A DNA stretch of 64,000 nucleotides from Bedellia somnulentella (GCA_963576735.1 OY755197.1:260501-324500), one strand, 5' to 3'. Counted from the stretch's first letter, positions 42,683 to 55,251 are shown. Notes: generated from the sequence alone by a model not told the origin. Made by a program: numbers and translations.

Positions 42683-43325
42683 TAGTGTAGGTTTCTAAAC
42701 TAGTTCTTCATACATTGCCAATTATAGAACTGATAAAATTTACGTGTAAAGGTTAAATATGAGCCGCTCATAGTACATTACATTTTCTTTTTGAAACCGT
42801 TCTATTTATCCTTACATTGTTTTATTAAAGTATATTTGTGTAAACTTTCAGTTTTGCTTGTTGTGTTTTGTTTGTTTGTTGTTGTGATAATAAATAATGT
42901 AATCTTTCATTTTTGGTTAATGGCGTCTACCTAGTAGTCACATTATTTTCGCCAGTGTCTTATGTTTATTCCAATTTGTTTGTTTTTCATTTACTTGCCT
43001 GGCAGACACAGACTGAATTCAATAATGAGCGACTTCTCTATGCACTTTACGTTTTCGGCAATTTAAATTCCTTAAAGCCATAATATTCTTATTTGTTGTT
43101 TAGATACCTTTCTTTTTTAATTTGTTTGTGCAGCCACAATGCGTTCTGTTTACGTGTCAGTTCGCATATAAATATTGTTTGTTTTATCCATCCACCCTGC
43201 TGGCAGGTGATGGTTCACTGTATATATTATTGTTTTAATACTAAGTTTGATAATTATAGTTTAGGGTATTTTATAACGGTATATATTAGTTTAGACATAT
43301 TTATTTATTATATTAGAAACTTATA

Positions 43326-46280
43326 ATGCAACAAAACCTCTGTGATAATGACTTGAGTGACGATTACCAATCGTTTTCTTCTTCCGACGATTTAGACACT
43401 AGTGGTAGTTTTTATAGTATCCCTTCGTTAGCCGAAACGTTGGATGCTCACTTTTCTGCACTTCAGAGTAATTTAAATATCATTCATATTAACGCTCAAA
43501 GCATACCAGCTCACTTTACAGATATGTTGTCTTCTTTTGACAGCAAAAGTATTCATGCTATTCTTGTTTCTGAATCTTGGCTAAAACCTTGTCTTCCTTC
43601 TGCCTCCTACACTCTACCAGGATTTCAACTTATCAGAAACGATCGTGTAAACGGTCGTGGTGGTGGTGTTGCTATTTATCTCCGAGACCATATTCCTTAT
43701 TCCATTATTAGCACTTCATCGCAACCTCCTCCCTCCAATGCAGGTGAACATTTATTTATAGAACTCGCTTTAGGTCACAATAAAGTTTTACTTGGTGTTT
43801 ACTATAGTCCATCCCTACTTTTAAATTATTTTCCTTCGTTTGAGAAGCTCTTGGAAGACCTTACTCCCTCGTACGACCACTCCATTATTATGGGTGATTT
43901 TAACACTTGTCTTAAAAAAGGAGATTTCCGCTCTAAATCCCTAGTTTCAATTTTCCAAAGTAGTAATTTTCATATTCTACCTCTTGATGCCACTCATAAC
44001 TTACCAAATTGTACGCCGTCTCTTTTAGACCTTATAGCTGTCTCTTCTCCCAATCATGTTGCTCTTCATGGACAAACTCCGGCTGATGCTTTTTCTCATC
44101 ACGATCTTCTGTACTTGTCCTATAAACTTCGCCCTCCTAAAAATAAGTCAAAAATTCTTCTGCAACGCAGCTTTGGTAGTATAGATCTGGATAGGCTGCG
44201 ACATGATGCCTCGAACATTGACTGGACGTCATGTACTACAGCGGATACTGTCGATGAACAAGTGAACACTTTTAATACTCTACTAACAGCACTTTATGAC
44301 GTTCATGCACCAATAAAAGCGGTGAAAATGAAACATTTACCGGCACCATGGCTCAGTACTGATATTAAAAATCTTTTGACTAAAAAAGCACGTGCCAAGT
44401 CTAAATTTAAATCTCGACCAACTGATGTAAATAAAGAAAAGTATGTTTTAATTCGAAATCATTGCAATAGGGTGTGTAGGGATGCACAACGACACCACAT
44501 TCATGAATCCGTTGAAAATGGCGATCCAGCTAAAATCTGGAAGTTTCTTAGATCCTTAGGAGTTGGAAAATCTCGTCAAGATTCAATCCCAAAAGACATT
44601 GACCTCAAGTTACTTAACAATCATTTTTCCTCATCTTCTGCCTTTGGAGGTTTTCAAAAGGCTGAAACATTAAATTATCTTTCTGCACTTCCAACTCCGG
44701 ATCATCCACCCTTTAATATGTGTCAATTCTCCGATTGTGATGTTAATAAGAACATTATATCTATTACATCAAACGCAGTAGGCGGTGATTGTATTAGCCG
44801 TAAAATGATATTGCCTATCCTTGACATAATTGTTCCCGTTATCACCAAAATCTTTAACAATTCCATATCCTCAGGATCATTTCCAACAATATGGAAAGAA
44901 GCCCAAGTTACCCCTATTCCTAAAAAAGTCAATCCTAAGTCCTTTTCTGAATATCGTCCTATATCTATCCTCCCTTTCCTTTCTAAAGTTCTTGAACGAC
45001 TGGTTAATAGACAACTCAGTGACTTTCTCTCTAAAAATGATCTCCTTAATCCTTTTCAATCTGGTTTCCGTCCTTCTCACAGTACAGTCACGGCTCTTGT
45101 CAAAATTACTGACGACATTCGTTTGGGGATGGATAAGGGTCTGCTGACTATCCTGGCATTGCTAGATTTCAGTAGTGCCTTCAACACAGTTGACTTCGAA
45201 ATATTATTAGCTTTACTTCGTTCTCTTAACATATCTCCAACGGTGATTGACTGGTTTCGTAGTTATCTACTAGGACGACGGCAGCGTATTCGCATCGAGG
45301 AGTCTTACTCTCCCTGGTGCGAGTTAACTGCCGGTGTTCCACAAGGTGGTGTGTTGTCTCCTCTTTTATTCGCTATATTTATTAATAGTATTTCTCTTCA
45401 ACTAACTTCTTCCTACCACCTTTATGCAGATGATCTTCAGATTTACACACAGGCTAATTTTGACCAATTAAATATGTCCATAAACTTGATTAATGTTGAT
45501 TTGCAGCGTATTTTGAAATGGAGTGAAGCATATGGACTAAAAGTGAATCCAAATAAGACACAGATAATTATAGTCGGTAGTTCTCGAATTATTTCTAGGA
45601 TCGACTATAAGTCACTACCGCCTATATTATTTGACGGAACATCAATTCCTTTTAGCCCTACAGTTAAAAACCTAGGGATAATGATAGACAGCACCTTATC
45701 TTGGGTGCCACAATTAGAAATGGTTAGCCGAAAGATGTTCGCTTCAGCGGGATCCCTCAGAAGGTTGCGTAATTTTCTTCCTACTGCTACTAAAACTGCG
45801 TTAGCTCAATCACTTCTCTTGCCCCTTCTTGACTATGCTGATACCTGCTACCTTGATATAACTGAAGAGCAACTTAATAAACTTGAGCGCCTCCAAAACT
45901 TTTGCATTAGGTTTATTTTTGGATTGAGGAAATATGATCATGTATCTGTATATCGCACTCAACTGAAATGGCTTCCTATTCGTCTCCGCCGGAATGCACA
46001 TACACTTTCTCTCCTTCACTCTATTTTATTCAATCCTGCCACCCCTTTCTATCTAAAGGAACGTTTTCAATTTCTCTCCTCTTCCCACGATCTTAATCTA
46101 CGTTCTGAACATAATCTTCTATTAAGCATTCCCTCCCATTCAACCAATTACTATGGCTCCTCCTTCACTGTGCAGGCTGTTCAATTGTGGAACGCACTTC
46201 CGGTAGAGATTCGTCAGGCTAAATCCCAATCTATTTTTAAGGATATGGTAAAAAAGCACTACCTCACTGAAACGCTATAA
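43326..46280 (+). CDS. LINE ORF2: APE endonuclease-reverse transcriptase
   Basis: 984 residues. APE endonuclease at about 45-260: LNIIHINAQSIPAHF, LVSESWLKP (metal-binding Glu), HSIIMGDFNTCL (Asp-Asn) and AFSHHDLLYLSYKL, where APE enzymes usually have Ser-Asp-His; here the middle position is His. RT at about 500-760: EYRPISILPFLSKVLERLV, SGFRPSHSTVTALVKI, LDFSSAFNTVDFEILL (A), AGVPQGGVLSPLLFAIFIN (B), HLYADDLQIYTQ (C with both Asp). The C-terminal region has QNFCIRFIFGLRKYDHVSVY and VQLWNALPVEIR, as in CR1/Jockey-group elements. Length and order are those of a full ORF2. Confidence 0.9.
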   Translation: MQQNLCDNDLSDDYQSFSSSDDLDTSGSFYSIPSLAETLDAHFSALQSNLNIIHINAQSIPAHFTDMLSSFDSKSIHAILVSESWLKPCLPSASYTLPGFQLIRNDRVNGRGGGVAIYLRDHIPYSIISTSSQPPPSNAGEHLFIELALGHNKVLLGVYYSPSLLLNYFPSFEKLLEDLTPSYDHSIIMGDFNTCLKKGDFRSKSLVSIFQSSNFHILPLDATHNLPNCTPSLLDLIAVSSPNHVALHGQTPADAFSHHDLLYLSYKLRPPKNKSKILLQRSFGSIDLDRLRHDASNIDWTSCTTADTVDEQVNTFNTLLTALYDVHAPIKAVKMKHLPAPWLSTDIKNLLTKKARAKSKFKSRPTDVNKEKYVLIRNHCNRVCRDAQRHHIHESVENGDPAKIWKFLRSLGVGKSRQDSIPKDIDLKLLNNHFSSSSAFGGFQKAETLNYLSALPTPDHPPFNMCQFSDCDVNKNIISITSNAVGGDCISRKMILPILDIIVPVITKIFNNSISSGSFPTIWKEAQVTPIPKKVNPKSFSEYRPISILPFLSKVLERLVNRQLSDFLSKNDLLNPFQSGFRPSHSTVTALVKITDDIRLGMDKGLLTILALLDFSSAFNTVDFEILLALLRSLNISPTVIDWFRSYLLGRRQRIRIEESYSPWCELTAGVPQGGVLSPLLFAIFINSISLQLTSSYHLYADDLQIYTQANFDQLNMSINLINVDLQRILKWSEAYGLKVNPNKTQIIIVGSSRIISRIDYKSLPPILFDGTSIPFSPTVKNLGIMIDSTLSWVPQLEMVSRKMFASAGSLRRLRNFLPTATKTALAQSLLLPLLDYADTCYLDITEEQLNKLERLQNFCIRFIFGLRKYDHVSVYRTQLKWLPIRLRRNAHTLSLLHSILFNPATPFYLKERFQFLSSSHDLNLRSEHNLLLSIPSHSTNYYGSSFTVQAVQLWNALPVEIRQAKSQSIFKDMVKKHYLTETL

Positions 46281-46513
46281 TACTGTTGCAAATTAAATTA
46301 TATATATTAAGTATATAAATAAAAATATGTATCATAATATTTGTATGTAGTTTTAATTTATTGTATCATAGTATTTATATGTTTGTTAATAGTTTATTAT
46401 TGTATAACTAGATTTAAGTATGACTGGATTGTTGTATTGTTTATGCAGATTAACGCATAGTCATCAGTTTCACCATGTTGTTGTACATCTATCTCACATG
46501 ACTCTAATTTATT

Positions 46514-46660
46514 GACCTCTCCATTCAAAGGTTGTCTGGAAGAGATCGCTTTTAGTGATAAGACCGCCAATTGTACTTTTGTTAATTCATTCTGTGTATT
46601 TGTAATTGTTTTTCCATATCTGATGTACAATAAAGAGTTTTCTATTCTATTCTATTCTAT
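46514..46660 (+). terminator. LINE 3' end: conserved module, AATAAA and TTCTA tail
   Basis: GGTTGTCTGGAAGAGATCGC and GATAAGACCGCC form a partly self-complementary module. AATAAAGAG follows (46629-46637), then four TTCTA repeats. Related ends are at 41330-41386 (minus) and 53850-53968. Confidence 0.7.
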
Positions 46661-46662
46661 AG

Positions 46663-49600
46663 ATTTCCATATTTAGACAACCTTCCTAACTTCATCATCA
46701 TCATCATCATCATCAGCCACTGGACGTTCTAACTTTAAAACCCTTAAGATGTACAAAGGACACTAGGGATCAACTAATTTTATTGAAAACCATCCATAAA
46801 AAGGACTTGTAATCAAGGTTAAACTTCAGCTGTTCGTCCTACAATACTAGAATCCGATTCACATTCCGCACCCCATTTTCCGAATATGACATTTTTTTCT
46901 TTTTTTTATTGAGCATTTATTCATTTTAAATACTTTTGTAAACAGTTGGACTTTGTTGAATCAGCCGATCAACCTTTAATGTTCGAGTCCTAAAACTTTC
47001 TCATGATATAATTATTTAGATTATGAATTTATTTATGTTAAAGTATGTATTTTAAGTACTTTTATCCATCAATATATGTATCTTATCTTGCCATACAACG
47101 CGGTAACGCTTCCAGCATCTTAGGTACCCTTTCCCGATAAGAGGAACTGGAAGAAGTTTTTAGATTTTAAGTTAGGTTTTTTTTTTTTTTTTTTTTTAAT
47201 AATATAAAATTTTTCTTTTTTTAAATTTATATATGCCTGACCATGATAATTTAATGTACAGGGTTTATTAATTTTTCCTACCTTGACTTTTATTTAGTAA
47301 GCTTTATGATAATGGTAAGCTAGTTCTAAATAAGCTCTTATTGATTGTGTACCGAAAATAATAATTTCCTTGGAAAATAATAGTTGCACGGGGATTTGCT
47401 ATAACTAACTCATATGGCCAATAGAAAGGAGTTTCCCGTTTCTGATTTGACTCAAGAGCATTCTGCTCCCGGAAAAACTGTCCGTCCACTCTTGGTCTTA
47501 GTACCTATGCTGACTTGTACCTAGTCAATATACTTCGTACCAGATACCTTAAGTTGCTAGATTAATAAATCGCGCTCATAGCACACTATTACGCTGAGCG
47601 ATTTCTGATTTATTCTCTGATTGATTATTGTTACTTTTGTGTTTAAATTACACCATCTGAATTTATTACTGAATAAACTTTTGTAACATAAATTACCCTT
47701 TTATTCCCTCAATATGGATAACTTTATATATTATCTTACATATCGTCTGCTTACCGGCAAAATGCAGCAAATACACATTTTGTTAAACGGAGATATAGGG
47801 TTTTCAAAGTTTAAGTATTTTTTTACTAACATCTAAATAAGATTTTGCAGAAATGTATTTAATAAATTATTGGAAATTTAACGTTCTTATTTGCGGTAGC
47901 ATATTAGAGGCCATTTTCTTATAAATATTGTGGAAAAAAATATTATTTTTAGCATGGGTGTGCACTTATCATATTTGACCTGTAATTGAGAAATGACCTG
48001 TAATTAACAGTCCTATCATTTATTGCGTTTTTCCAGTAGAAAGAGCGTCAAAAATTACATTTAAATGCATTATTAACTATTTTTTTGTAAAAAACGCATT
48101 TACCACATTCCACCAGTAAGAAGACGATATATATCATACAATCTTACATATATATTTCTTTTTGTATTTGATGTTTATTACCAGTTTTTAAATATAAATA
48201 TACCTACTTCAAAATTAGTACCATATATGACAAAGAATCTTATTTAGGTATACTTAATAATAATAATATCATAATTAATTATACATGTACATGTTTTTAA
48301 AATCTTGTTATATTCGCTTGGTCTGGTGGGGATGACAATCTGATGCCTTCAAACGAATTCATCTCTATAAACTATCCATATCATAGCCGATGTACAATTA
48401 TTTTGTTTTAAATACTTATTTTAATTTGCAATTTTCTATATCAACTTCAAAATTAGTATACTATACTATAACTATTGGTAGAAACTTTAGAGGTCATCCT
48501 TGCTTGAAATATTGTGTACAGTTTGTTTCTCTAATAAATATTAAGCTATGGTAAAATGTACATAATTTTGATTTATACCATTTTAATTTATTTTTACCTT
48601 CCCCTGCTCGTGGTTCTAATTATATTTTTAACAAATGGAAGCAGGGCGAAGATTTGAGGTAAAATCTACAGTTATAGTCTTGACAGTTATGATGAGCGGC
48701 ACTTTTAAAGTACAGAAACAATGTTAAGATTATATATTAATTGTGCTTCACTTATGTATATAGATTGACAAGACAAAGATGACAGCGATATCCAAAAATA
48801 ATACACGGTGTGCTTAAATAAGTGTGAGTGGGTGACCCTAGTGTGGCGGATTCTATACTAGCCCTATAAAAATTCACGTATTTGACATTTTAGCCCGTAT
48901 CGTACACTTTATCGTAATTGATATATTGTGATGATAGAAGTTATTATTTGTTTTATAATATATTTGCATCGAAATCTTTTATTTCGGATCCAAAGCAAAG
49001 CATATAAGATGGTGATAATTACAGTCTTAATTTGGACATGAATGGATAAAAATTTAATATTTCCCGAAGGATATGCAATGGATTTAGATTCTGTGCTAAT
49101 GATTATGACTTAAATACCAGAATTAACGAAAATAAGACAATTATAATTCACACAGACAGTTCATCTTGATGCCTAAGTCGTTGTAGGCAGCTATCGTGTC
49201 CGCGAGAGGATCACAGGTATGCAGGAGGTATACCCTTGTTGACGTTTATGCTATGATGTTATACACTTATACACCAGCATATCTATTATGGTTAAGATAT
49301 CTCAAAGCTACTAAAGATTTTGGCTGAAAATTACTTAAGATTTAAGAAAACTTCAGAAGAAAAGTATTGAATGTTTGATGCTGATTTGGTTTATATGACA
49401 AATAAAACATAGTCTCCACCGATGTACGTCTTTATCGTTCGTTTTACGTTCTGAACTTCTACGTTGTAGTTGTAATGCTCACGGGATTTATCAGAGCCCT
49501 ACCTATAGCCCTGAGTAGAGGTATACCCTTTGGAACTATCATATCAAAGTTGAGCTCTCTGGCTTTAGTAGGTTTTATGATAGAGCGTGACTTACAACCT

Positions 49601-50889
49601 CTACACAGCAATTTAGTGCTACCCCATTTACTTTGATGTCAGTTAAGTATTTATCAAGTTCCAGGTCTAAAGCTGAACTTGAGCTATTTCATTGTTTTTC
49701 ATTTTTATCCTTCGGATTACCCTTCTTGGTATGTATATATATATTTTTTTGTTCGCTGCAATGAACTGACAAATGAGAAGACTTTTCCAGCCAGACCAGG
49801 TGAACAAGGCGGTCATAATTATAATAATTTATCTTTGATATTGTTGATATTATTTAATTTAAGTAATGGAATTTAGTTTTATTATTGATATTCAAATACA
49901 CTATCTTATTAATTTGCAATACTGAATATTAATGCAAAAAATATAAAATGTATACAAAACAGGAACAATACATTCACAAATTGTAACTATGATCAATTTT
50001 TGAAACAGAATATTCAATTTATTAAATCAGTAGTAGTCCCCATTTGATGTAAATATTAAATATTGGTTTCAATATCATTACATCAATAAGGCCTCCGCGA
50101 CAAAGTGAAAATTCCGGCATCTGCCCAACAGGTTCGCCCAGTCCGGAGACACAAATATAACAAACTTTTTGAAATTACCCGAAAATTCAAATCGTTTTCT
50201 ATTATTATTATTTTAGATTGAGCTACAATTAAACACATTCGTAAAACCTTACATTAAGAATTTGTAAATCTACCTAGCATTAATTGAGTTTATATAGTTA
50301 AATAATTACAAGTTGTATTTTGCCCTTTTCGGTAAATAAATTTGAATTTGAAGCATCTTGTCCATCGCAAAAGCAGAGTACATTTGCGATCAATTTTTCG
50401 CCTTGAGAATCATTCAAGATGTTCACCATATTGACCAACTTTAACCGTATTAAAGAAATTAAAAACTTGTTCGGGTTTAAGCAGCTGCCTGCGCACCTAC
50501 CCTACACCGTGCAGCAGATAATCTACATCCTGGCGCCCATTAATTTTACATTAATTTAGTAGATTGTTTTTGGCGTAATAATATTGATCAAGCGATTCTC
50601 CGTACTGAACTCTTTCAGCCAGCATCTCAGACAAAATAAACAATAGCTCATCCATTATCATTTACCCTACGTCGTTTCAAACTAAGCGACCCAACCAAAG
50701 AGCTGCGGTTACTGTCTATTTTATTTTGGGAATAGTATCCACCCTCGCGTTTGCGTGCACAATGCTGTGAACATCGCTCCCTGCTATTTTCTCGTCCTCG
50801 CGCTAGGCGAACGCTCTCGTGTACGCCGAACCGGCTTACGAAGAGACCTCTCCGCTGTTATTGGACTATTCGTTGTTCACCTGTTCACC
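46663..50889. other. AT-rich DNA without recognisable genes
   Basis: Notable only for an ATC microsatellite (about 46692-46716), a T-run (about 47176-47199) and, near 50310-50350, TTTTCGGTAAATAAATTTGA, which resembles a retroposon 3' end. No ORF of substance and no domain that I recognise. Confidence 0.5.
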
Positions 50890-51009
50890 TCGATTGACCT
50901 CGGTATCACGCTCCCGTAATACCCACGGTCGATTTACCTCGGTATCACGCTCCCGTAATACCCACGGTTGTCGATTGACCTCGGTACCACGCTCCCGTAA
51001 TACCCACGG
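50890..51009. repeat. 39-bp tandem repeat, three units
   Basis: Units at 50890-50928, 50929-50967 and 50971-51009 share GACCTCGGTATCACGCTCCC and GTAATACCCACGG with one or two changes each. No coding role is evident. Confidence 0.9.
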
Positions 51010-53213
51010 TCGTTCAGCATAGCGCTTCCTGTCATCTCCAACACCTCCGTGTTGACTGGCTTTTTTTTTTTTTTTTTTGGCACCTCCATGCCAATTCTGC
51101 GCTCAATCTATCGTAACTGAGGCTACGACTCCTGCTCTCTTCTCGATCCATGGTGGAGAACTGAAACTGACAAATTTCAGCTTAGTAAACAATCAAGCCA
51201 ACCCTCAGTACACATACTTTAGTTTCTTTGATCTCAATGGGCCTAACAATTAGTATAACGCAAATCCAATTTTCTTTTATTGAAATGTAAGGCGACCTTC
51301 GCAAATGTAACTTAAATATTTCACTGATAACAAATGTACGGCTGACTATTTTATTAGAAGGTAGTTGTTAAAAGTTTCAAAATGTTTAATTCTTACTTTG
51401 TATTGCAAACTAATATTTAAACAGTTACTTTATTAATCCTTGGTCATGTAATTCTCTTACGGACTCACGGTATTATCTTACACACGCTTTGTACAGCTTT
51501 ACAGGGGACCGAAGAAAATGTATAATACCTACTTGGTTTAATAAAGAATATTTTGATTTTGACGTTTTTACCTCTTACGTGAATAATATGAAGACACTAC
51601 AATAAGCGGGTGACTATCTCAAATTTAAAATAAATAATTAAGATATTATGCATCATGATGAGTATTAAAACAACTATGTGTTCCTTCGTATTATGTTCCA
51701 AAACTAGATTTATAAACATAAAAGGCCTCAATATTTTTCTATTTTATTTTTTTAAACTTACAGGTTTGCTAAAATTTTAGTAGCAGTAGTAGTAGTAATT
51801 TGTAGTAAACCTATGGTAAGTTTGCAGTTGAGTTGTACAAAATATAAAAAAAACAACCTGGATACTCACAACCAGGCATGGTGTAAGCAATGCGAGCAAT
51901 GCATCACACGTAATATCGCTCGGACGCGTACTGATACATTACACATTACTCGACCGTTCCAAACATCACACTTAGCATGGCCTTACATTTCATTCCATTA
52001 CACTACCATAGAGCACTGCAGTGTGATGCTGCGTGATTGATCGGTAACGAACGTATGGGTAAGCAAATGAAAGTGATACTTAAAACGATAGCAATAAAAA
52101 TATCCTAAAGTCAATAGTTGTTTTAATTATAATAGCAAAAAGTTTTAAATTGTATTCAAAGAGTTCGGTTAACATCGATGAATCCCGTCAACATTCGTCT
52201 CAGGCATGTATTTTATTTAATTCAGTGTAACTAAAACTCTTACTACATTAAAATCAAATTGTAGTTTTCTAGGTTTACAATTAATGCATTAAGTTTTCAT
52301 AATTTTGGATTAGCACCGGGACATTCAATTTATTTCTAAAATCAAGTTCAATATAATTTATCGATTGATTTTGATAATTGTTTGATATTTAAAATCGTGT
52401 TATCTTGACATACATTTCGAATCTTTGTAAACATCAAATGAATCCATGCACATTGCTAGTCCTAAGCCTGGACCACACTTGAGTTAAATAAACGCGAGTA
52501 AAAGTATGATGACAAAATAACTTTATTCAAAAACGTATAAATATTTAAAAAGTAATGGATACATTTCTTCTCTAATCCCGTCTTACTCGCTCACGTAATT
52601 CTATAACTACCTATAACACTGCTATTCTACCTCATGTGATATATTTATATTCCCATTACACGAAATATTTAATTAATTACACAACACCACACGCCTGATA
52701 GTAGGAATTGTTAGATCGTAGCATCACATGTAATGCTTTAAACAGATGTTGTAATGCCATATGTCATAATTTCAAAGTGTACTGTTTTCGCACGTGTACT
52801 CACAATCATAAACGAAAAATCCTTTAGAAAATTCACTATACTGTATATCGAACCAACATTTCAATATTATTCGATAATCAGAGATTCGATAATAGCTTTG
52901 AAAAAAAAACAATCTGAGCTATCGGGAAAAAAAAGGACTAGATATCAGGCTCAAGTATGTAACAGATTAACACTCTTATGTATCGCCCCTATGTTTTTGA
53001 GAATAAATGAAAATTCTTTTAAAATACTTTCTTGCCTTCAATTGAAATAGACTTTATTATTTACGACTGTTTATGGATGCTATTTTATAAAGAAGAAGGC
53101 AATTTCACCATACCAAGGATTCTAATTACGCAAACACAAAAAAAAAGAACAGGGTACTTACGTAGGCGCAGTACGAAAAACGTGATATTTTTCGCCTATC
53201 CTCACTTCTGAGT
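51010..53213. other. AT-rich DNA without recognisable genes
   Basis: Contains a T-run at 51061-51078. No gene, SINE head or terminal repeat that I can support. Confidence 0.5.
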
Positions 53214-53726
53214 TGTAGGGTCAACTTCAGGGAGTGTGGAGGTTTTGAAATAAAACCCAAAATAGCGGTACACTTCGTATAATTTCATCTTTCACAACCA
53301 CTTGCCGATACAACGGACTACTGACAATTGCCCCCGCAAAAACAGAGATCGTATATTTATACCTTACCTAACCTTAAGTCAGTTGACTGTCAGTTGATTT
53401 AAATCAACTGACAGTCTCATTAATAATACTCCACTCAAATCCACATAATCATTATTATAACTCATTTATAAATAAATAATAACATTTTAGAAATGAGTAT
53501 TTACCAAAATTATGGATTTAATTACAATCATTATTTTAATCAGCGTGAGCTGTTTTGAAGTAAAGTCAAACTAGTATCTCATTATTCATACACGACACCA
53601 CTAATACTTATTAAATAGGTAAATAATATGATTACACAATAAAACTATACAGTTTATCAATTATAAATAGTATAAATTATACAGTATAATAGCCAATCAT
53701 AGCACACTCATTATTATAAGCTTACA
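53214..53726. repeat. 513-bp solo-LTR-like repeat, copy 2
   Basis: Same start, end and length as 40018-40530, including the 32-bp palindrome (53385-53416). Flanks differ from copy 1 immediately outside both ends, which fixes the boundaries. Confidence 0.78.
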
Positions 53727-53849
53727 TATCATAGTCGATTATATCGTCCTTAGCTTATAATCTAGTAATCGATGATACTATCGATTATTAGTTTATTATC
53801 AGTGCAATTTATTGGACATCTACCGAACATGTTTTTAATCCAGCAAATC

Positions 53850-53968
53850 TTCCATTCATGGGTTGTCTGGAAGAGATCGCTCTTAGTGATAAGACCGCCA
53901 GTTGTACTTTGGCTTTTTTACCGATCTTTTTTTTGTAATGTGCAATAAAGAGTTTTATTATTATTATT
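53850..53968 (+). repeat. LINE 3'-end remnant with TTA tail
   Basis: Contains GGTTGTCTGGAAGAGATCGC and GATAAGACCGCCAGTTG as at 46527, then AATAAAGAG and a TTA tail (53955-53968). It abuts the 3' end of R4/Dong copy 2 at the TTA repeat. Confidence 0.75.
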
Positions 53969-55251
53969 TGGTATCTTTTAGATTCTCGCCTCTCCCATGG
54001 CCGAAAAAGAAAATATAAAATTTTAATGGGAGAGGCGGTACTCCCCGACAAGAGCACAGTCGGTCGGGGTCAGGGAGTCAGGTTCAAGAACCGACGGACG
54101 ATCCGAGCCGTATCAAGCAGCACCGCTTTCTGCATTTGTGCTGGAACCGACACGCCACAGAAATCCAACCGCCTCAAGTTGGTCGCGAGGCTGGTTGGAA
54201 TTAACCCGTTCGCGCACAAAACAATTGGGATAATTTCAGTCGAGGTCACACCCCACATGTCGGTGATCTCGTGAGCCAGATCGAGATGCTTCCGACGCTT
54301 CTCGGTTTCGGCTTTCACGAGACCCTCGTCATGTGGGATAGTGACATCCACTAGAAATACCCTCGACTGCGACCGATCCCATACCACGATATCAGGCTTA
54401 TTCGCTAGAATAGTCCTGTCCGTGATAACGGATCGGTCCCAATAGATTTTGGCACGGTCGTTTTCTAGGATTGGCTCCGGCAGATACTTGTAATACGGCA
54501 GCCTCTGCTGCAAGAGTCCGTATTTCAGAGCGAGCTCCTGATGTAGGATTTTGGCTGCTTGGTTGTGTCTGTGCAAGTACTCAGTGTTAGCAAGAGCCGA
54601 ACAACCGGAAATAACATGCCTAAGTGACTCTCCGGGACGGCCACATGCTCGACAGATGTCTGTGGTACCGTCCTTTAGGATGTATTTCCGATAGTTCCGC
54701 GTCTTGATAACCTGGTCTTGTATTGCACAGACAAAACCTTTGGTTTACCCAAAGAGGTCCTCGAAACGCAGCCAATGCAGGGAGGCTTTACGGTCCACGA
54801 AAGGTTCGTGAAGTACCTTGTAAAACCTCCCGTGCAGCTCCTTCTCTTTCCATACGGACTCCCGATCAGAGGTGCTAAGTACCTCCGGGGTTCGCCAATC
54901 CTGTGAGGCCAACGATAAGGGAGTCAGTCCTTTATCACTAGCGACCACCTCTCCCCGAATACTATCATCCGTCATCGTCAAAAAATAGTTTCTGAGGTTG
55001 CATACCTCGCGGTTGTGCATGGTTTTGGCACTCAAGAGGCCTCGACCACCACACTTCCGCGGGATAACAATCTCATAACTGACGATCTCGGATGATGCAT
55101 TCGATGAGAGGTCATCGTCGTGCAGACTCGTCTGTCCAGAGCGTCTAGTTCGGACTGAGTCCATCTGAGCACGCCAAACGTGTACATCAGTACAGGCAGG
55201 CATGACCCAGGAGTTAATGGCTCGTTATGACCCAGGAGTTAATGGCTCGTT
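53969..55251 (-). mobile_element. R4/Dong-clade element, copy 2 (5'-truncated)
   Basis: Minus-strand copy of the family at 1-3500, lacking everything upstream of the RT thumb. ATT/TAA tracts flank both ends (53955-53968 and 55252-55262). The 25-bp sequence at the 5' end occurs twice in tandem (55202-55226, 55227-55251). Confidence 0.88.
54070..55203 (-). pseudogene. R4/Dong C-terminal region with one nonsense change
   Basis: The frame from about 55203 to 54070 is continuous apart from one stop near 54745 (LRFEDLFG then TAA), where copy 1 has a Glu codon. It covers the RT thumb (SSEIVSYEIVIPRKCGGRG), the zinc knuckle (CRACGRPGESLRH) and the restriction-like endonuclease (PDIVVWDRSQSRVFLVDVTI). 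Compared with copy 1 it has four extra bases near 54928 and 33 extra near 54110. Both keep the frame open here, so this copy is nearer to the ancestral sequence. Confidence 0.85.

Larger units (their letters stand above)
41820..46662 (+). mobile_element. CR1-like LINE with both ORFs open
   Basis: ORF1 (41930-42682), a 640-bp spacer, ORF2 (43326-46280), a 3' UTR with a conserved module (46514-46630: GGTTGTCTGGAAGAGATCGC, GATAAGACCGCCAATTG), AATAAAG and a TTCTA-repeat tail (46641-46660). This is the only LINE in the window with both ORFs uninterrupted. The 5' end is approximate and I found no target duplication. Confidence 0.85.

Noticed and set aside
46663..53213. Short ORFs (60-100 codons) as host genes
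   Set aside because: None shows a recognisable domain, splice structure or composition unlike the AT-rich background.
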